Shown: positions 34,401 through 46,526 of the stretch, in pieces
Numbering within the stretch: the stretch's first letter is position 1
How the letters are laid out: every line of letters starts with the position of its first letter
Assembly: GCA_030063045.1 (NCBI GenBank)
Contig: JAQSEB010000050.1
Coordinates: 2,790,001 to 2,854,000 of the forward strand
DNA: 64,000 nt
Direction: 5' to 3'
Source: Pratylenchus scribneri
Lineage: Eukaryota > Nematoda > Chromadorea > Rhabditida > Pratylenchidae
Program-made: the position numbers and the translations under genes
Notes under the pieces: generated by a model
Databases searched by the model: none
What the model saw: the letters and a program-made list of their open reading frames with translations, nothing else
Told to the model about the DNA's origin: nothing

Positions 34401-37400
34401 ACAAATTATTCGTGAATTAATTAAATTATAATAAATTTTAATGAATTTTTCATTAATAAATTAAATTTGAATAAATAAAAATTTTTGTTAATTTGGCCAT
34501 TTAATTATTTAATGAATTTTTGCGTTAAGTAATTAAATTTAAATATTTAAATTTAATTTAATTAATTAAATTTTTATTACTTTTGAAAATACAATTTTTT
34601 GTGAATTAATTAAATTTGAATAAAATTGATTTTCGCTGTATAATTATTTAATGAATTATTAATAAATAATTTAATTTAATTTAATTTAATTTTTTTTATT
34701 TTGGCATATAATTATTTAATAAATTATTCATGAATTATTCAAATTTGGATAAATTAAATTTTTTTTTATTTATTTTGTTCATATTTACCATCCGGGGCCA
34801 ATCCATTCAGCAAAACATCGCAAAATCCAAGTGCCGGTGCCCCACCTCGAGTGCTCAAATATCGCATTGGTGGATAGGAAAATGTGGTGGAAAATAGATT
34901 GGAATTAATGATTTTTGGCATTTGGCCACATTTCTTCAATGCAGCCTCCAATCGACGTTGACGCAATCGGGCATAGGTTAAATAGTCAAAATCGAGGGTG
35001 GATTGTTGTGATTGGCGAAGGGCCCAAATACACCAGAAAAGATGGGTCAACTGAAAAATTATGTTGATATTAAAAGGGTAAATCTCAATTTGGCACTGGG
35101 TCAATCTGTTTCCGCTTATATAATTCATCAAGGAAGGAACCAATTTTGATTATTTTAGTGTCAAAATAAATAGAGACTATTTTTGCCTAAAATTTTACTT
35201 TTATTTTAATTATTTCAGAATTGATATAAAGTTATGCCCTTGAAAACTTTTAAAATACCCTTTGTTCGACATAGACTATAAATATTCTTTTAATTCCCTG
35301 TAGGGAATTATTTTTCATCTTCCCAAAATATTGGTAATTATTAGAGAGTGGGAAATTAAAAGAGCATATATGATATTATCGATTAGAATTTTCCATAGAT
35401 TTTTTTGGATAAAATTCCATGAATTCTGAAATAATTTAAATAAAATTAATATCTTTTGAGAGCTAACAATCTGTTCTTTAATCCAATCAACAAAAAATCA
35501 TCGAAATTGATTTTGTCCTCGATGAGTTATTATAAACGGCACCAAGTTAGAATTAGAACATATCCCCATTAGGAAATCCAATTGAATTTACAGAAACTTA
35601 CTGCTTCAAAACACCGAACATGATGAATGCTTTGGGCCAATTTATCCTCCGATGGGAGTTGACCATCAAAATGTTGGAAATAGCAACGAAGATACATTCC
35701 AATTTCCTCATCCGTAGCACATTTTGCATCTTCTAAAAAATTGAAATGAAAAATAAAAACAATTTTTTACCTGAATATTCCCAGAATAAATTGCCAAAAT
35801 CATTGAGTTGAAAATTGATTCCGGCATATTCGTAATCGATGAAATGAACACATTGTTGAGCAGCATCAAAAAGAATATTGTATCCGAGCAAATCATTATG
35901 GGAGAAAACAATTGGCAATTTGAAGGCAACAATTTTGGCAGACAATTCATCAAAAATTTGGCACAATTTCATTATTTCCTCTGGAATAATTATTAATTAA
36001 TTTTATGATTTTAATTTAAAATTTTAATAAAAAATTATTTATTTCCACTATTTTTGGTCTATAAATATTTAATTACCTTTACTAAAATTATTCCCAATGC
36101 CATTGACTGTAGCCATAGGTTCCATTTTTGCTCCATTATTTTTCGTCGTCATCAATTCGCCCAACCATTTGGTAATTTTGACAAAAGATGCCGTCTCTTT
36201 GCGTGCCACATTTTCATAGTTCACTGATTCGTTGGATGCCAATATTGCCGGAGTGCATTTATGCATTTTGGCCATTTGTTCGGCTATTTTTCTGCAAAAC
36301 AATTGAAAATAATTTGTGTCTACTCTAAAGCTAATTACATAAATGGATCCGAATTCCGAAGTGTCAGAGTGGATTTTTGGTTATGTACAAATAATTTGCA
36401 ATTGATCAAAAAAAAATTTAGGAAAAAAGAATACTTTTCTGCATTGGATAGTATAATTTTTTTTAATTTTCTAAAATTTTAAAAATATTTTTATTTGGAT
36501 TGCACTGGAAAAATCCTTTCATCGTCGGAGTCATCCATTAAATTAAAATGTAAGAAATTTTTTTTTAATTTGTCTTATTCTATGCAGAATAGTTTCCTCG
36601 ATTTTTTTTTATTAAATTTTTTGGTCAACTACAAATATTTTTTGCATTTACACCGATGCGTGGGATCCATTTGTGAAAACGTTGATTTCATTTAAATTGA
36701 ATACTCACTGGCAAATTGCGGGCTTTCGAATTTCACTTGGCTTTAATGGATTTCCAGGCAAATATTCAGTCACAACGCCATTACAAAATATGGCCAATGG
36801 GGCGGCCCCAATTCCCTCATTGCTCAACAAAATGGCAGTTTCCAATTCTTTTTTCCTTCAAATAGATTATTTTTCAATTTCATTTTTAAATTAATTCACC
36901 TATCAATGAATGCTTCGGTGCCAATGCCAAAAATGCGAAACACCAATCGTTCATTGGTGTCCATATTTTCAGCCAAAATGACCAAATTTGTGATCCCATT
37001 CGGAAATGGCTTCAATCGAATTGAGGATGCCAATGTTTTTTGAGGAGGCCAAAAACATTGTTGAATTATTGAAATAATGGCTGATTGTTGTTTTGCCAAC
37101 AAATTCTGAATTTTTAAATTTTGTGCATTAATAATAAATTTTAAAAATTTTTGGCACTTTTAAAATATATAAAAAAATTTTAAGAAATTTATTCATTTTT
37201 TTGGATTGTTGTAAAATTAATTATGTTCAGAAATTTATTTGTTTAAATCCAAAAAATGACTGAATTTACCGAAAAATCTCTGTTTCGAAAAATAATCTTT
37301 GTTGAGGAAATATAACTTAGCTATAATTATTTGTTGGAATTTAGATTTGGTCCTCCAGGGTTGTTGTAATTGAAAATTTATCATGATGTAGGTTAGGAAC

Positions 37401-37636
37401 CTAAAGACTGATATCATTTGGCCAAGTTATATGGCCACAAAAAAATATTATTTTGTGATGCGAAATTTTTTTTGTTAAATTTAGCCATTTTTCGGACTTT
37501 TAATATAGTACGTAATTAATTTTAATAAAATTTCAACCGAATTGTCCATCCCTTCGTCGACAATTTGCATTGGCACTTCCACATTTATGAATGGAATATT
37601 TTCTCGAATAATTGGCTTCTTCATCATTTTTGACAT
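31499..37636 (-). CDS. Ethanolamine/choline kinase fused to threonine synthase
   Basis: Twelve minus-strand exons read as one protein of about 870 residues. The N-terminal half is an ethanolamine/choline kinase: NGITNLVILA, RLVFRIFGIGTEAFIDR, GVVTEYLPGNPL, the Brenner motif VFSHNDLLGYNILFD, FIDYEYAGINFQLNDFGNLF, and LTHLFWCIWALRQSQ. The exon 35050-34789 holds both the kinase end (DYLTYARLRQRRLEAALKK) and, after about 20 residues, MRYLSTRGGAPALGFCDVLL (from 34867), the usual N-terminus of bacterial ThrC. Threonine synthase then continues: DGGLYVPSFYPKFS, ELFHGPTLAFKDFAMQLLAR (PLP lysine), GATSGDTGGAAIHAF, RVSDFQRRQMTTP, SIAGTFDDC, FVVPTGNFGNIFAGYVAKQ, GLPIGRLIIATNENDILART, SPSMDIVVSSNFERLLFEA, DPHTAVGIKVA, STAHPAKFPEAV. 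Both enzymes look complete. Animals generally lack true ThrC, so bacterial origin of this part is likely. Confidence 0.87.
32980..33170. mobile_element. Degenerate hAT-element fragment in ThrC intron
   Basis: Matches the left subterminal region of the element at 18-983: AAAATTGAAAAATAAAAAAC followed by degenerate GATAACGATA words, AAAAATGGCCAAAAACGCAA and a long AT-rich tail. The end sequence is too decayed to show a target duplication. Confidence 0.55.
34310..34760. repeat. Degenerate ~100-bp tandem repeat in ThrC intron
   Basis: The word ATAATTATTTAATGAATTAT or close forms recurs about every 90-130 bp (near 34318, 34390, 34502, 34640 and 34708), usually after TTTTGGCCAT or a similar word. 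This is an old tandem array. Confidence 0.6.
37290..37490. repeat. Decayed foldback element (kin of 12690-12944)
   Basis: Contains ATTTGGCCAAGTTATATGGC and further words of the 12690 element's right arm, with a degenerate left arm (GAAATATAACTTAGCTATAA). It lies in the first intron of the kinase-ThrC gene. Confidence 0.5.
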
Positions 37637-39488
37637 TTTTCAGAGTAAAATTATTTAATTTTCAGTTTAATCAATACACAAATAAATTCATTCTCCACTT
37701 TTAATTCCCTTTTAAATCAGCCCATTTTGCCCAAATTTCCTCGTGCATTTTATCAATTTTGAGTTTTCATTCATTCTTGCATTAATTTTTTCTCGATTTG
37801 GAAGAAGGCAGCAAATTCTCCAATTAGAATAATTTACTAAAATGATAATAAAATAAATTTATTGCTTTATTTGGATTTTGTGCTTTGCATTTTGTATAAT
37901 TAAAATTTCAATTAGAAAGTATATTGGGAGAAAAGGAAGGAAAATAAATTCATTGTAAATTTTGTTTAATTAATGGATAACAGCAGAAATCAAAAATCGA
38001 GAAAAAAAAATTAATTTTAAATTGAAGAAAAAAAATGAATTATAATTTGCCGAAAACTATTCTTTTCGAAAATAATCTTTTTGTGACCAAATAACTTGGC
38101 GTAAAAATGTTGGAGTTTATAATTAGATTAAGGGTTAGGTTTTTGGTTAGAGATAAGCTTTAGGCATGCGAGGAATCTTAAAGAAGCATGATTTTGCATT
38201 TTACCAATTTTTTGGCCGAAAATTATTATTTTAGCTACACATCCCATTGGTCTATATTCCTTTATTCATTATTCAAATTCAATCAAAAAAATATATTATA
38301 TATTATTAATATTTCGTGATTTGATGGTTAATTAAAAATAAATTCTTAATATTTTTTGATTGAAATTTCTTTAAAATTTTTTCATTTAAAATTTTATTTT
38401 TATTTTAAAAATTTTGTTCCAGGATATCTTAGTAAATGTTTTCCTTTTTAGTAATTACTTCCTTCTTATTTATTTTTTTAATGCTTCCTCTCTCAGGGTC
38501 ATGGGATCATTCCATATCATTTTTTTAAAATAATTTCCATTTAAAAATAGTCGGAATTTTTATTTGGGACTTTTCCCTTTTTTATCTCAAAATTTTCTTT
38601 GACCCGAATGATCAAATTGAGGACAAAAAAAGGATCAGAAAATAAATAATAAAATAATTCCTCTCAAATCATTCCAATTTTATCATTTTTATTCATTAAT
38701 TTCTTTCATCAATCAGCCCATCTCCTATTAAAACCCACAAAAGTTCATGGTTCACTCACAAAAAAAAAATTGTGTTACATTTTTGACCGTTCAGTAGAGC
38801 TGTGGGGAACACCTCTGAAAAATTAATGCACCTATAAATAAAAATGTACGATAGATTTGCCCAGCAGCTCTTCTCTTCCGCTGATGCAACAATTGTCAAT
38901 CGAATTTCCTCTTAAGGAACAGTTCTTTCTTTTAATTTAATTACTCCCCCTCGTGAATTATTGTAATTTACAGTAAAATGTCCAATAAAGGTGAATGATG
39001 CAATTTTTCGATTATTTAAATAAGCAATCGGCCCATCAATTTTTCTCAATACTTTGCAAAATTTTTTTTTCCTTTTTTATTAGCCCTTTATCAATTAAAA
39101 TTTCAGCTACAAAAAAAAGCATTTAATTGCAATTTATAATTAATTTAATATTTTTTTTATTTATTTTTATCGTTTTATTAATTATTTTGAATTTATGTAT
39201 GTAAAAAAATTTTTAAATAATAATTTTAAAAAATCAAAATAAAAATCCTAAAATATTTAATACGCTAAAATTGGAATAAATATTAATTAATTTAAAATTT
39301 AAATTATAATTAATCCATTTAACCCAAAATTTCTATTTAAAATTTTCATTTCCAATCATTTTAAAAAATCATATTTTTCACGTGTTTTTCATTAATTATT
39401 GATTTGTACTTCATTTTCGAACAATTTCCTCCAAAAATTCATTTTTCCACTATTAATTCCCCTCAAATTTTTGATTAGATAAAAAAAA
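37637..39488. other. Intergenic between divergent kinase-ThrC and CGL genes
   Basis: No coding exon was recognised. A decayed GGCC/TTAGG foldback copy lies at about 38045-38235. Promoters for both flanking genes should lie here. Confidence 0.45.
38045..38235. repeat. Decayed foldback element (kin of 12690-12944)
   Basis: Contains TTTGTGACCAAATAACTTGG, AAGGGTTAGGTTTTTGG and TCTTAAAGAAGCATGATTTT, matching the centre of the 12690 element. Confidence 0.5.
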
Positions 39489-41696
39489 ATGAGCAAAATC
39501 CAAATTGAGAATAATAGCCTGATTGGTGGTGGAAAATTGCAAATGGAAAAAACAACAAAATATTCTGAATGCAATGGCGGCATTAAAATTGAAATGCAAA
39601 ATGGCACCTCAAAAGTGGCAAATGAAAATGGTGGAACTGGAAAGGAAAATCTGCTTTTGCTGAATGATAATCCAAAAAATTGGATTGGCCAAAACAATGG
39701 AGAAATTGAAAAGAAGGAAAATGATAACGAAATTGGAAGTCCATCAATTGCCAGAAAATATGCAAATTTCGGCTTCGGCACTGCAGCCATTCATGCAAGC
39801 ATCAATCCACAACGTTGGGACATGCATCAAGTGAGAAATTCAAATTTATTTAATTAAATATTTTCTGATGATTATGTTATTTTATCAGATTGTGCCCCCA
39901 ATTTCGCTCTCAATCACATATCAACAACCTGAACCGAATAAACCAGTTGGACATGAATATTCGCGGGAAGGAAGTCCAATCCGTGACATCCTTGAGGACA
40001 CAATTGCCGCCTTGGAACAGGCAAAATATTGTAATTTTTATTTTATATTATATTTTTAATTTTTATTATTTTTTTTAATTTTGATATTAATATTTGATGA
40101 AACATTTTTAGTTAATTCCTTCAATAAAATTAACGATTATGGATTATGTATAAATTTTCCGCACATTTTTAGGCCGCGTTTTCAGTAGTGGAATGAGCAG
40201 TACGGTGGCAATTGCAAATTGGATTCCCACCGGCGGTCATGTCATTCATTTTGACGATGGTTACATGGGAACTCAACAATTCTTTTGCAAATTACGAGAC
40301 AAAGGCCTCATTGAATTGAGTTTTGTGGATTTGAATAATTTGGAGAAATTGAAGGCCGCATTGAAGGAAAATACAAAGGTGAAAAAAAGAATAACTTATA
40401 TTTAACATTTTTCCCATAAAAGATGATCTTCTTCGAAACTCCATCCAATCCACTACTCAAAGTGGTCGACATTCAAGCAGTTTCGCAAATTGTAAAGGCA
40501 CACAATCCGGAATGTGTCATTGTTGTCGACAATACGGTGATTTTTAAATCAATAATTTAAAAATATTTTTTAAATTTTTATCTAATTTTTTCAATAGAGT
40601 AAATGTTTAAATTTTTCTCTTAATACACAAAATTCTCATAATTAATTTGAACCAAAATTCTCTTTTATTTTATTTACAAATAATTCATTTAATTTAATTT
40701 CCAAAATTTTCAACAGCTTTTGTCTCCCTATTTCCAACGCCCTTTATTGCTTGGAGCTGATGCAGTGTTGCATTCAATGACCAAATACATAAATGGTCAT
40801 TCGGATGTGTTGGTTGGCGCAATTGCCACAAACCTTAAATGGATGCATGAACATTTATCGGAACAACAAAAATGTATTAGAAATTAATTATTATAATTAT
40901 TTTAATTAATTTGCAAGAAGATTAAAGCCAATTAAATTTATAAAATCAAAAATTCTTATTTATTTTTGAATCGCATAAAGTATAAATTAATTAATTAAAA
41001 TGTTCACAGTATTCGGTTCGGTGCTTTCTTCATTTGATGCATGGCTTTGTGTCCGTGGCATCAAAACATTGCATTTGAGAATGCGCCAACATCAAGAGAA
41101 TGGATTACGTGTGGCAAGGTGGTTGGAAGCGGATAAACGAGTCAAAAAAGTATATTCGAACAATTTCATTTATTTTTGCCAATTTTTCAGGTAATTTGTC
41201 CCGCATTGGATTCCCATCCCCAGCACGAAATCCATAAGAAGCAAACAAGTGGAATGTCCGGAATGATTTCCATCTTTTTGCATGGCAATTTGGAATCCAC
41301 AAAGAAATTTCTCACCAGTCTACAGGTATCCCAAAAATAATTATTGTTAAGATTGTAATTGTATGCCAAATTCCACAGAATTAAAAGTTGATGAAATTTT
41401 TACAAATTCGTAAAATTAGTTTTTTTTTAAACTTAGAAAAATTAATAAAATTATAAAATTTCCATTTTCAGATTTTCCGCCTCTCCGCATCCCTTGGCGA
41501 CATTATTTCCATTGCGGATTTCATCCCTATGGTAGCGGTTAATGGCGTTTTGCCGGAATTGTGCGATGACAAGGAGGCTGGCGACAATTTAATTAGACTT
41601 TCGGTTGGCTGCGAAGATGTGCAGGATTTGATTGCAGATTTGGATCAGGCATTGGAGGCATCATCAAGCCGATGTTGTTTTAATATCAAAGATTAA
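39489..41696 (+). CDS. cth: Cystathionine gamma-lyase-like PLP enzyme
   Basis: Eight plus-strand exons encode a Cys/Met-metabolism PLP enzyme. The N-terminus (about 100 residues, from [15 protein letters not shown]) is a low-complexity Asn/Glu/Lys-rich extension not usual for the family. The catalytic region follows: [30 protein letters not shown] (the Y-S-R site from the partner subunit), [26 protein letters not shown] (stacking Tyr), [46 protein letters not shown] (PLP lysine), [12 protein letters not shown], and [20 protein letters not shown]. Near the C-terminus human CGL has LGGFESLA, with Glu339, where this protein has LGDIISIA, so that Glu is not conserved. Predicted role: cleavage of cystathionine or a related sulfur amino acid; strict CGL activity is not certain. 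Confidence 0.85.
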
Positions 41697-41789
41697 TTTT
41701 ATAAATTTACTTTTACAATTTCTTTCATTCATTTGCCAAAATTTTGATGATTCATTTTTCTGGTTTATTGTAATTTTTCAATTAAAAAT

Positions 41790-42410
41790 CTTGCAATTCT
41801 TTCTTCAAAAAAACATTTTTCTTAGTCAACCGAAAACATATTTTTCTAAGACAAACTAAAAACACATTTTTCTTAGTCAAATGAAAACACATTTTTCTTA
41901 GTCAACCGAAAACACATTTTTCTTAGTCAACCGAAAACACATTTTTCTTAGTTAATCGAAAATCCTTAGTTAATCGAAAATACATTTTTCTTAGTCAAGC
42001 GAAAACACATTTTTCTTAGTCAATCGAAAACACATTTTTCTTAGTCAACCGAAAACACATTTTTCTTAGTCAAGCGAAAACACATTTTTCTTAGTCAAAT
42101 GAAAACACATTTTTCTTAGTTAATCGAAAATCCTTAGTTAATCGAAAACACATTTTTCTAAGACAAACTAAAACACATTTTTCTTAGTCAACCGAAAACA
42201 TATTTTCTTAGTTAATCGAAAACACATTTTTCTTAGTCAAACAAAAGCACATTTTTCTTAGTCAAACGAAAACACATTTTTCTTGGTCAAACGAAAACAC
42301 ATTTTTCTTAGTCAAACGAAAACACGTTTTTCTTAGTCAACCGAAAACACATTTTTCTTAGTCAACCGAAAACACATTTTTTCTTAGTCAAACGAAAACA
42401 CATTATACTT
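41790..42410. repeat. 25-bp minisatellite array
   Basis: About 24 copies of a 25-bp unit of the form CACATTTTTCTTAGTCAACC + GAAAA. Variation is mostly in CAACC/CAAAC/TAATC. A larger block seems duplicated, since the ATCCTTAGTTAATCGAAAA variant appears twice (about 41957 and 42131). The array begins soon after the CGL-like stop and may lie in its 3' flank. Confidence 0.93.
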
Positions 42411-42566
42411 TGGATTTAATCCTTGTATAAAAAGTACAACTTTAAACGATTTAATATTCGCTAAAATTTTGGAATTGCATAGTTCGAAATAGTTGTGCTT
42501 AAATGATCAAAATAAAAACAAAAAATAAAACAATTAATTATTCAAATCAAATGTTATAAAATGGTG

Positions 42567-43260
42567 TTATTTACTAAATTGTAAATTTCGCATAATGTGT
42601 TGGACCAATTCGTCTACAGTTTCTTTCGCATCCAACACCGTCAAATTATCTTCCGTTTCTCCATTTTTCGGTAATTCTAATGCAGCCAATTGAGAATCGA
42701 TCAAATTACTTTTGGCGAAATGGTCTTTGCGCGAGTCCATCCTCATTTTTAATATTTCTCTTGGCAAATTTAACAAAACGATTTGCCGATCCGTGCCAGG
42801 ATTGTCACCAATGAGAATTTGACTGAAAATTTTGCAAAATTAATTTAAATTTTGATAAAAAAAAAATAATTTTTGTAGTATTTAAAAATTTCTTAAATTA
42901 AAAATTTTCTAAATATTTTTCCACTAAATTACCGATATTTCCTTTTAAGTGCCGAGCACGCAATAACCATCTTTTTACCGGGATTTTCTTTCCAAAGATT
43001 GGCCAAAGATTCCAACCAAGGTTTTCGGTCATCATCCAAAAAAATTAAATTTTTTTTGAAAAGATTAATTTTCAAAACCGACCATTTAATGGTTCTCCAC
43101 GGCCAATTTTTGCCCTATTTTCCTCGCTGTGAAAATTGTCTCCATCGTAAAATTCATAGCCAATTTGTTTGGCCAATGCAGCACCCACCGTTGATTTTCC
43201 ACTTCCCGATGGGCCAGCAATAATAATTAATGAAGGTGGCAGATTTGTTTTTTCCATCAT
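42567..43260 (-). CDS. idnk: Gluconokinase
   Basis: Three minus-strand exons (43260-43083, 43035 to about 42935, and about 42822-42567) give a small P-loop kinase of about 185 residues, usual for the family. Motifs: IIIAGPSGSGKSTVGAALAK (Walker A), YEFYDGDNFHSEENRAKI, GEPLN..DRKPWLESL, IACSALKRKYRQIL, and a C-terminal helix region with DSQLAALELP. It phosphorylates D-gluconate to 6-phosphogluconate. The first intron ends in TTTTTTTGG rather than an AG acceptor if the frame is to match the family, which is odd (see findings). Confidence 0.83.
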
Positions 43261-43762
43261 TAATTGGAGAATTCACTTTAAAGTTTTTTACTCAAATAAA
43301 TTTCAATCAATTGCAAAATGATAAAAAAAAACATTAAATATTAGGAAAATCATTGATTCTTGAACTTTTTTAATGTAGTGTGATCAAAAATCAAAAATTT
43401 TTTTTAATTGATTGCGGGAAATTAATTATTTTTTATTTTCATTAAAAAATTCTCGAAATAGGAATTACTTATTCTGATAAATTGTTAAAATAAAATTATT
43501 TTATTGATAAGAAAACAAATTATTGATAACAATTAAAACAAAATCAAAACTCAAAATACCACGTATAAAAAGGAAAGAAAAAGAAAACAATAATCAATCA
43601 TAAATAAAATCGGTCTTTTTATTCAAATAATTTCTTCATGACAATTACTTTCGTTTCAAATTGAAATTTTGGATAATAAAGAGGAAACCAATTTGAACAA
43701 CGGCGCCATGAAACCTTAAATTTAAAGCAATATTTCTCTATAATTGAATTGATTAAAATGAA
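43261..43762. other. Intergenic, no gene seen
   Basis: The spacing between two minus-strand genes (gluconokinase and ALG12). AT-rich with no recognised exon. The 0.5-kb gap is somewhat long for a nematode operon. Confidence 0.45.
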
Positions 43763-45670
43763 TTAAACCCGATGAAATGCCTCAATTGAAAAATAATCAA
43801 TAAATGGAAATGATAAATTGGCTTTCACAAATTCATTAATAAATTTTTCCCTGTTCATCGCTCCAATTAGAATAAAATCAAATTGATTGAATAAATCCGG
43901 TGGCAAATTCTCTGTTTTATCATATCTAAAAATAAAATCAAATTAAATATAATTAAAAAAAATTTTATACTTCCAATTGTCATAAAACTGCAAAAATCGG
44001 CTAATTCCGGTTTCAGCGCAAAAATTATCGATGTGAATTTTGATTGGTTTTTCGCGTAAATTTTGTTGTTTTTCCTTCAAAAAAAACTGATAAAATTAAA
44101 TTTATATTGATTAAAACCTGCAATTCAAACAAAGCTTTTGCTCCAGGATAATTATTTGAGCTTGCATAAATAAATTGAGTCGTTAAAATTGCATTCATTA
44201 CCAAACAAATGACAATAAAAAAACGAAAAAAACGAGAATTTAAATGCATAACACGATTGAATTGAAGCCATCGAAATCGAATTTCGTTTTTCCAACTGAA
44301 AATAATTATTATTTTAATTTTAAATAACCATTCTCACCAAAAAGAGCAAAAAACGGCGGAAGAAATATTGAAAATTGGAACCGCATAAATAATAAAACGA
44401 AGCTAAATATTCATTTTTAATTAATTACTAATAATTTTGAAACCTCTTTATGTCCCAAAAATGAGTAAATAAGAACGAATAAAAATGCAGGGGCAACAAT
44501 TTTAAGTTGAAGTGTCCTTTGGAATTGTTGGGGAATCATTAAACCAATTGGCCAAATGAAATAGGCAAAAAGGAGTGAACGGGGCAGTGCCGAATAGAAA
44601 TACCACAAAAATGGGGAGACCTAAATTTGATTTAATTTTTAATTAAAATAATTAAAAATTACTCCATATTCATGGCTTCGATTTTCCAAAATGTTGAATC
44701 GAATAACTTTTCCTTCTGGCCAAAGCCAATGACCCCAAAAATAGGAATCAATTGGCACAAAAATTGCTTAAAATTAAATTAAAATTGGATTAAAAAATAA
44801 TTTTTTTACCAAGTGAAAGGAAAAGTGTCAAAAATCCAATTGCAATTGGTTTTTTGCCGATTCCAAAATTCAGAATAAATAATGGCCCGAAAAACAAAAT
44901 AAGCTCAAATCGGAATATGAATGTTGCAATTGTAGCCAAAATGACCGCCCCAATTTCGTCTCTCTCATTTACCTTTTTGTAAACGAGTAAAACTAAATTA
45001 TAAAATTAAATTAAAATATTTATTAATTTTATTTAATTACATAAAACCATTGCAAATGTGTTTGGCAATGGACGAGATGCATAGAAAAGGAAATGAAATT
45101 GAGTGGCTGTGATAATGCGAAGGAATGTGCCGACTCTGCGGTCAAAAAAGTAGTAACGCCGTTCAATTGAACGGGCCAATAAACAAAATGGAATTAAAAC
45201 GGCCAAACCAAGAGAAAGACGAACTATGAAAATTTAGGTTAAAAATCATCAAAAATTAATTAAATTAAACCAGCAAAAAGTGTCCACAATTTGGAAAGTC
45301 CAAATAAGTCGAAAATTATTTGGAATGGCAAAACAATTGAAGCAACGGCGAATGGTCCAATGAAAGTGCTACAAAATTGTGTTTAATCAATTAAATGTTT
45401 AATATAATTAAAAACCGAGGAACAATTCCAGGAAATTCATTATGGTCATACTTTAATAAATTGGATTAGAAAATTATAAACCAAAATATTCCAACGAACA
45501 TTAGCCAAATTGAATCGATGATAGAGAATATCGTGAATTGCCTGGGTATTGAAACTTTCTTCAACTTTGGTATATAGTGTGACAATAATGTGGAAAATAA
45601 GTGCCACCAAAAGTAACCATTCCGTTTTGTAGATATCTTTCAGCCAATAATAAATAATGGTTTTCCACAT
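43763..45670 (-). CDS. alg12: ALG12 mannosyltransferase (alpha-1,6)
   Basis: A multi-exon minus-strand gene for an ER polytopic mannosyltransferase of the GT22 family. It starts [20 protein letters not shown]. The signature [20 protein letters not shown] follows within the first exon, matching the N-terminal loop of ALG12. Further segments: [17 protein letters not shown], hydrophobic spans ([31 protein letters not shown]), [40 protein letters not shown] and the family's HKE motif in YSFLGHKE. The enzyme adds the eighth mannose to the dolichol-linked oligosaccharide during N-glycan precursor assembly. The C-terminal exons are luminal ([16 protein letters not shown]) and end with EAFHRV. Confidence 0.88.
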
Positions 45671-46526
45671 ATTTTTCTAAAATTTAAGCTTAAAGAAACG
45701 AAAAAACTGTGCACGCGCAAGCGAAGCCTGATTTCCATTGTTTAGTTATTTTAGATTTAGACGTTTTTATGGATTAGTTATTTCAGGCATTCGTCTTTTT
45801 CTTTTGTTCGTTTATCTTTTTTTATTGATTTTTATTAGATGTTTTTGGTTGGGTTTTGCGGGTTGGGTTTGGGTGGGTCACATGTCTCATGTCATGTCAG
45901 CTAGCGTTCGCGCTCCACCCCGAGCAACAAACCCAGCTAACGCCAACACATATGCTGCGCAATTTTTAATTTATTCACGACGGATACATTTGATTTGACA
46001 AAAATAAGGAAAGCAGCACTCTACTATGTGAATGTGCTTGGCGCTGGGCCCTAGCTTGGGAAGATGCGTTTGGCCCAGCAGCACACTTTTGGAAAAGCGA
46101 ACACAAAAAATCAATGCGAATTGCGAAGCGAAGCCAAGCCAGCCCTTCCTATTTTTTTTAAGTCAACAGTCCAATCCAATTTGGTTTATTTCATCACATC
46201 ACCTCTGGTTTTGTTCAACGGTTTTTTCATATTAGGCTAGACTAGAGTTAAACATGTTAAAACATATTTCCCAGCAGCGGTCATGTATCATGTTTACTAT
46301 TTACTTTAGGGCCAGGACCCAGGACCATGAATATTAGGAATTACAAAATAATCTAAGATACACATACACAAATATATCTTGATAATCCATATCCATACAT
46401 TGTCAGCATTTATTAATCGCGCAAATATAATTAACACAAATAATTTACCAAACAAAGTTTTCAGAGATTAAAGCAATTTATTTTAAATCAATCTTCTGCT
46501 GATTGGGCTACAATTATTGGTTATTG
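45671..46526. other. Divergent promoter region, ALG12 / Argonaute
   Basis: More GC-rich than most intergenic DNA here, especially 45845-46110. No exon was recognised, although open frames exist. Both flanking genes are transcribed away from this region. Confidence 0.5.

Noticed and set aside
45738..46235. Plus-strand ORFs upstream of Argonaute
   Set aside because: Composition is G/C- and T-rich without conserved motifs, and no junction links them to the first Argonaute exon. The region is better read as a divergent promoter.
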